Shown: positions 59,742 through 64,000 of the stretch, piece by piece
How positions within the stretch are numbered: the stretch's first letter is position 1
How the letters are laid out: each line of letters opens with the position of its first letter
Assembly: GCA_037447655.1 (NCBI GenBank)
Contig: JBBHKE010003126.1
Location: 272,560 to 336,559 of the forward strand
Direction of reading: 5' to 3'
Origin: Zygnema cylindricum
Lineage: Eukaryota > Streptophyta > Zygnematophyceae > Zygnematales > Zygnemataceae
Length of the DNA: 64,000 bases
The notes under the pieces: model-generated
Database searches by the model: none
Seen by the model: only the letters and a program-made list of their open reading frames with translations
Told to the model about the DNA's origin: nothing
Made by a program: the position numbers and the translations under genes

Positions 59742-60394
59742 TGATAAAAATAAGAGTCAATCGGAATGCGCTCACAAATACTTAAATGTCTCAATGCGGA
59801 AGCGATATTAAAATGAACTCAAACCTTACAACACATCAAAAGCGCATAATCCAAGATAAAGAGAAATTATATACTCAATAACATAAACTCATATTAACTC
59901 AATTCTTAAACATTACACTTCTCTTAATTCATTCCTCCTTAATTGACTCTTGATTGATTCCTAATTGTTATACAATCTAACTCACACAATGGCTTTATAA
60001 CTTAGCCGTAGAAACAATCTAGAACACTAACTCTAGAAGTGTCTAAATGTACTTAGACGTAAATGTGGTACAAAACAAAATGAAACTACTAGAAACCAAA
60101 CTGACAATGTTGTACGACAAACTTAACTTATGCGAAACGAAACAACTAGACGTATGTCGCGCGAAACGAAACTTCTCGACGTACAATACTAGAACTTAAA
60201 CGAAACAAAAATCAAATCTAATCGTGTACGTGTGAAAAGTACACGCACGAAACAAAACCGAATTCGCAAACCGACGCACGGAGTATTAAATGAAACCAAA
60301 CTAAATACGCGAAGTGACGCGAGACCAAATCTAATCCACACTAAAAACGAACAAGCATTACGTAAACCTAGATTCAATAATTGTAAATGTAACA
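59742..60394 (-). repeat. 5' LTR of the copia element
   Basis: Starts TGTTAC at 60394 and ends TTATCA at 59742, next to the primer-binding site. 59944-60394 matches the 3' LTR almost perfectly; 59742-59943 has no counterpart at the other end. Confidence 0.9.
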
Positions 60395-60640
60395 CGCCCC
60401 TCGTTCTCCTCTGCTCCCTCCCTAAAGTACACCTCTGCTCCCTCGCTAAAGTACAGCTCTGCTCCCTCGCTAAAGTACACCTATATATATATTTTATTTG
60501 GTCCCTCCTTTCGACCAGTTCATTTTTTTGTTCTTCCTCCTTTGCCTTTAATTAACTCCAATCTGGTTACCATCACTATGCAACTATTTTTAAAACGTAT
60601 ATTATTCAGCATACCTTCGCAACGTTAATTTTCTTGTCTT
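60395..60640. repeat. right copy of the direct repeat flanking the copia element
   Basis: Matches 54287-54508, with three rather than two minisatellite units. It begins at the exact outer base of the 5' LTR. Confidence 0.93.
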
Positions 60641-61096
60641 GATATCCCTTTATCCGTTTTTTGGACACTTGGAAAAATACATTGCGGGTTACAAGGTATA
60701 TAATTTTTGGACCATAATGTGCCGTTTAACTATAAATCATGTTATCTTACACACAACCCTAATGAAAATCCTAACTTTTTAGAATGAAGTTATTTTAAAG
60801 TTTACCTCTTTTGACTTTATGCAAGGTTTTTTTAAAATTTTTTCTTTCCTTTCATAGTTTTGATGTTATGTAAAAGTGTTGGTATGATTTTTTTTATTTT
60901 TTTTTATGAATTATGTTTGTAAATATGTTATGTGAGGAGTTCCATGTGTAACCAATAGTTGTGTTATGTATTTGGAATTTCCAGAAGTTTTTGTGTTAGA
61001 TTATGTGGTGTTTTTACTTAATTTGAAAACAAAAAACTGCAAAACTGAAAACTAAACACTGGCACCTGCAAACTAATAATAGTTTGACATAAAAAT
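60641..61096. other. AT-rich spacer, no gene seen
   Basis: Low-complexity T-rich sequence without repeats or coding signal that I can support. Confidence 0.5.
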
Positions 61097-61233
61097 TGTT
61101 GATTTCCGTGAAATCCAGGATTCGGTATATCCCATACTAGGGAAAAGTGAGCTGGCAGGCCTCGACCTCTGACTTGAGCTGCGCACTAACCACTGTGCCA
61201 CCACACCTCGAGGTAGAGCCTGGCGAGTCCGTA

Positions 61234-61815
61234 TTACAGGTGGATTGGCGGAAGCCATGAAATTGTACACAAGAGAAAGATCAATGCATTGGAGAGAGAA
61301 ATTGATTTGTATTTGGGATGATTTCATTGAGTGAGAAAATTCACTTATATACAAAATACACAGTGCTAATTACTGTGGAGTCTAAGAGCTCTTTGGTGCG
61401 TTGTAACTAAAAGGATCCTAGTCAAGATTCTAATACATCTGGTCAACATTTTACGTGACTAGATTCTAATGTATGTAGACTACAATCTAACGTAAGTTAG
61501 ATTGTAATAGATTGACTTTATGTCCGCAATGTACAAAAGTAATTAAGACCTAAAGTAACAACGTAGACTCAAGCGACAAAGAGTAAGAAGACAAAATGAA
61601 AGTACAAAAAGAATTAAGACAAAAAGAAAACATACGTCAAATAGAGACCGTCGCCCAGAGGACTTGTACGTAGGGCGACAAGTCTTGACCGACGCATGTA
61701 GAGTACAAACAAGACCAAGATTGGACGGACCCATGTAATGATGGGTACAGACAAGACCAAGATCGGACCGACGTATGACGAGTACGGACAGACGTAACGC
61801 TAAACCACCCTTAAA
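61234..61815. mobile_element. hAT-like non-autonomous element inserted in TRIM LTR1
   Basis: 582 bp between perfect AGTCCGTA copies (61226-61233 and 61816-61823). The ends TTACAGGTGGATTGGCG and, in reverse complement, TTTAAGGGTGGTTTAGCG are imperfect inverted repeats. Removing the element and one AGTCCGTA restores a continuous LTR that matches LTR3. No transposase frame is present. Confidence 0.8.
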
Positions 61816-62119
61816 AGTCCGTACCTATTTTTTTTAGGCGGCTTCAAGTGTGATGTATCACATTCTACCCCGTACTGAACTGGCATTCACGTGCTAATCC
61901 AACACCCCCCCTCACGAACCACTGTGCCACCAACTCGATGTAGAGCTTGGCGAATCCGTACCTATTTATTTTAGGCGGCTTTGAGTGTGATGTATCGCAT
62001 TCTACCCCGTATTGAACCGGCATTCACGTGCCAATTCAACACCCCCCCTCACGGAAAGGCCGGTCACACCATCCGAAATCCCGCTGGCTTTGATACCATG
62101 TTGATTTCCGTGAAATCCG

Positions 62120-62235
62120 GGATTCGGTATGTCCCCATACTAGGGAAAAGTGAGCCGGCCAGTGCTCAAACGTGGGACCTCTAACTTGAGCTGTCAGCGC
62201 ACTAACCACTGTGCCACCAGCTTGATGTAGAGCCT
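62120..62235 (-). promoter_or_regulatory. tRNA-like Pol III promoter inside the TRIM LTR
   Basis: On the minus strand LTR3 reads GGTGGCACAGTGGTTAGTGC, an excellent A-box/D-arm match to TRGCNNAGYNGG. A weaker B-box-like CGTTTGAGCAC follows about 45 nt on. The same A-box is present in LTR1 (about 61200-61180), with GAGGTCGAGGCC as its possible B-box. Whether Pol III uses it cannot be told from sequence. Confidence 0.5.
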
Positions 62236-62439
62236 GGCGGGTTTGTACCTATTTATTTCAGGCGGCTTCGATTGTGACATATCACATTCTACCCCGTATT
62301 GAACCGGCATTCACGTGCTAATCCAACAAAAATAGTGTGGCAAAACAAAATGGTAAGGCATAAATAGTGTAGTGTACATATATAGCGGTCAGGTTCACAA
62401 ATGGAGGTTGGAGGAAGTGAGAAATGGAGGGAGAAAGTG

Positions 62440-62552
62440 TGAGGGAGCGGGAGGGAGGGAGAGGGAGGGAGTGAGAGTGAGAGACAAAGAGAGAGGGAGA
62501 GAGAGAGGGAGAGAGATAGGGAGAGGGAAAAAGGGAAAAAGAGAGAGAGAGA
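62440..62552 (+). repeat. GA-rich microsatellite
   Basis: GAGGGA/GAGA repeats, ending against the left arm of the foldback element. Confidence 0.9.
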
Positions 62553-62986
62553 GAGAATGAATGTTTGAAGGACGACGACGGTGGTTTAAAGTTTGACAGT
62601 TTTTTCTCGCGAAAACAATGAAATAGCTGTTTGGATGTTGTTTTTGCTTCGTTTGCTTTTGGGTTTACCGTCGGCCTGTTTCATAGCCTATTCCTTTCGT
62701 AAAAAAAATTACTTCTGCAATAGACGGGCGTTTGAATAATGTACGGCTTTCCGAGCACCGACTTTGTTGTTCTCAGAAGTTCTCGCAAAACCGTACCATA
62801 AAACTTCCTCAAAATATTTGAGGATATTGAAGTTGGGTTAAGGTTGCGTCTTACTGTGAAACAAGCCACAGTAAACCCAAAAGTTGACGAAGCAAAAATA
62901 ACATCCGAACAGCTATTTCATTGTTTTCGCGCGAAAAAATTGTCTAACTTTGAACCACCGTCGTCGTCCTTTGAACTTTCATTCTC
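62553..62986. mobile_element. foldback-type element with arms of about 130 bp
   Basis: Arms 62553-62683 and 62857-62986 are inverted repeats with roughly 85 percent match. Examples are GACGACGACGGTGGTT versus AACCACCGTCGTCGTC, and AACAATGAAATAGCTGTT versus AACAGCTATTTCATTGTT. The loop is about 170 bp with no coding capacity. The element could form a large hairpin RNA if transcribed. No target-site duplication was evident. Confidence 0.88.
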
Positions 62987-63005
62987 TAAATCATTAAGTC
63001 GTTAT

Positions 63006-63164
63006 TATGTTTGATGACGTCTAAGCGTGTGTCGTGTCACAAGTCACCCTCAATCAGAGTTACGTGTCAAAATTTTGGTGTGAACAAGACCTGTTTTCCA
63101 ATGAGTTTGGGAAAATCATCGGAATGGGCAAAAAGTTACAAATGCTCCGGTGGGAATAGGCTAT
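63006..63164 (+). repeat. dispersed repeat D, copy 2
   Basis: Direct match to the reverse complement of 54071-54228. It lies right of the foldback element, whose loop begins with the same ATAGCCTATTCC motif that ends repeat D. Confidence 0.85.
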
Positions 63165-63399
63165 TAGTTCGTCAAGTGCACACCCAATTTCGGTAGTGTC
63201 ACCTCAACTGGCGTTCCATCGAGTCTTAAGGTCGTATTGTACGGCCTCCCGTCGCTGTCAAGTCCGTTGTAATCATTGCTGCTCCAACCTGGACGGCATA
63301 GAAAACCATAGTCGTCCTGTGCGCGTATAACGCACGGTATAAACTAACGTATACTACGTACCGTACACATCAAACGATTTTGAAAAGTTAATAAAATGC

Positions 63400-64000
63400 G
63401 TACCTTACTTTGTACCTATATATCTGTTGTACACTTATTTCCACTTCCCGTATATTTTTGTACTCTTTCGGGCTATTAAAGGGGATTTTAGGGTTTTTAG
63501 GGTTCTTTCGCGTACATTGCCGAAAATTTTAGTACAGCTGCCTTAGATTTTTCGTAATTTTTTGTACAATGTCCTTATATTTTCATTCTTCTTAGGGGTA
63601 TGTATTTTAGAGTTTTAAAGGTACATGCCCGTACATTTCCGTATATTTCAATGCAACTACGTTACATTTTCCGTATATTTACGTACAATGCTTGTACATA
63701 TTCGTGTTTTTAGGGATATTTAAGGGGAATTTTAGGGATTTTAGTGTACATTTTCGTACGTTGCCGTATGTCTCAGTACTACTCTTCTAGATTTTACGTA
63801 ATTTTAGGATTTTTAGGGTACACTTTATGTGTAGTTCCGTAACTATCCGTATTTTTTCCGTTCTCTTTCAAATTTTGTAAGGATGTTTTAAAGCCATGAT
63901 TGCCGTACATGTTCGTACATGTTCGTACAACGAAATCTAACGAATTTCAACGAAATGTATAAAATACACGAATACTACGTAATTTTTGTAAAAAAGTTGA
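63400..64000. repeat. diverged tandem array, period about 116-118 bp, continuing past the window
   Basis: The phrase (C/T)GTACATT(G/T)(C/T)CG recurs at about 63510, 63628 and 63743. Each is followed about 30 nt later by a TTAGATTTT/TTACATTTT(C)CGTA phrase and about 80 nt later by TTTTAGGG runs. Units are diverged, so the array is old. GTAC/CGTAC words are strongly enriched. Confidence 0.65.

Larger units (their letters stand above)
54512..60394 (-). mobile_element. Ty1/copia LTR retrotransposon, nearly full length
   Basis: Order on the minus strand: 5' LTR 60394-59742 (653 bp, TGTTAC...TTATCA), primer-binding site TTGGTATCGGAGC (59740-59728, complementary in type to initiator tRNA-Met), polyprotein 59679-55007, polypurine tract TTGAGAGGGGGAA (54976-54964), and 3' LTR 54963-54512. 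The 3' LTR is only 452 bp because about 200 bp of its 3' part are missing; the shared part is about 99 percent identical to the 5' LTR, so the insertion is young. No 5-bp target duplication exists; instead 222-246 bp direct repeats lie outside both ends. The polyprotein has one frameshift and two in-frame stops, so this copy is not autonomous as assembled. Confidence 0.93.
61097..62328 (-). mobile_element. TRIM-like LTR retrotransposon array with a 57-bp internal region
   Basis: Three LTR copies in one orientation. LTR3 is 62099-62328 (230 bp, plus-strand ends TGTTGATTTCCG and CTAATCCAACA). LTR2 is about 61916-62041 (truncated). LTR1 is 61097-61904, interrupted by a 582-bp insertion. On the minus strand LTR3 is followed at once by TGGTATCAAAGCC (62098-62086), a primer-binding site for initiator tRNA-Met. 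GTGAGGGGGGG (62052-62042) then forms a polypurine tract right before LTR2. The whole internal region is 57 bp and non-coding. The same tract also precedes LTR1 (61905-61915). Such small non-coding elements are called TRIMs and must be mobilised in trans. Confidence 0.85.

Overview
This is nuclear DNA of a eukaryote. Genes are split by GT-AG introns of about 90 to 2000 bp, the sequence is AT-rich, CT/GA microsatellites are common and transposable elements are dense. A streptophyte, possibly a charophycean green alga, fits best. The main gene is a kinesin-12 of the plant phragmoplast class (KIN12/PAKRP1), with a plant-type GT34 cell-wall glycosyltransferase next to it and a plant-like SAE2/UBA2 sequence further on. 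The lineage is an inference from gene content; no species is claimed.

Layout. 1-2.8 kb: minus-strand part of a decayed Ty1/copia element, cut by the window edge, with a duplicated protease active-site segment. 4-7.3 kb: decayed minus-strand reading frames of unknown family. 7.3-14.6 kb: almost gene-free, with two diverged copies of an uncharacterised dispersed repeat. 14.7-21.6 kb (minus): nine-exon GT34 gene; every splice junction I placed keeps phase and yields 566 aa with membrane anchor, acidic stem and catalytic domain. 23.3-35.5 kb (plus): 21-exon kinesin-12 gene, 1557 aa, with a 623-base assembly gap in one intron. 36.5-43.7 kb: mosaic of small non-autonomous DNA transposons, several with clear 8-bp target-site duplications, one nested in another. 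44.1-47.9 kb (plus): the first five exons of a SAE2/UBA2-like SUMO E1 subunit, followed by phase-compatible exons that do not look like SAE2 (to 50.1 kb). 52.6-52.8 kb (minus): a possible small gene. 54.3-60.6 kb: an almost complete Ty1/copia element (minus) with a truncated 3' LTR, lying between 222-246 bp direct repeats. 61.1-62.3 kb: a TRIM-like array with a 57-bp internal region and tRNA-like boxes inside the LTR. 62.5-63.2 kb: a foldback element and a dispersed repeat. 63.4-64 kb: a diverged tandem array.

The three host genes serve unrelated processes: Golgi polysaccharide decoration, phragmoplast/spindle microtubules, and SUMO activation. There is no sign of co-regulation. GT34 and kinesin-12 are divergent, with 1.67 kb between their start codons. 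The most unusual material is the transposon biology: the minimal TRIM, the copia insertion with a long flanking duplication, and the nested hAT-like MITEs. The truncated or chimeric SAE2 locus is also odd. All boundaries come from reading the sequence by eye; no alignment or database search was run.
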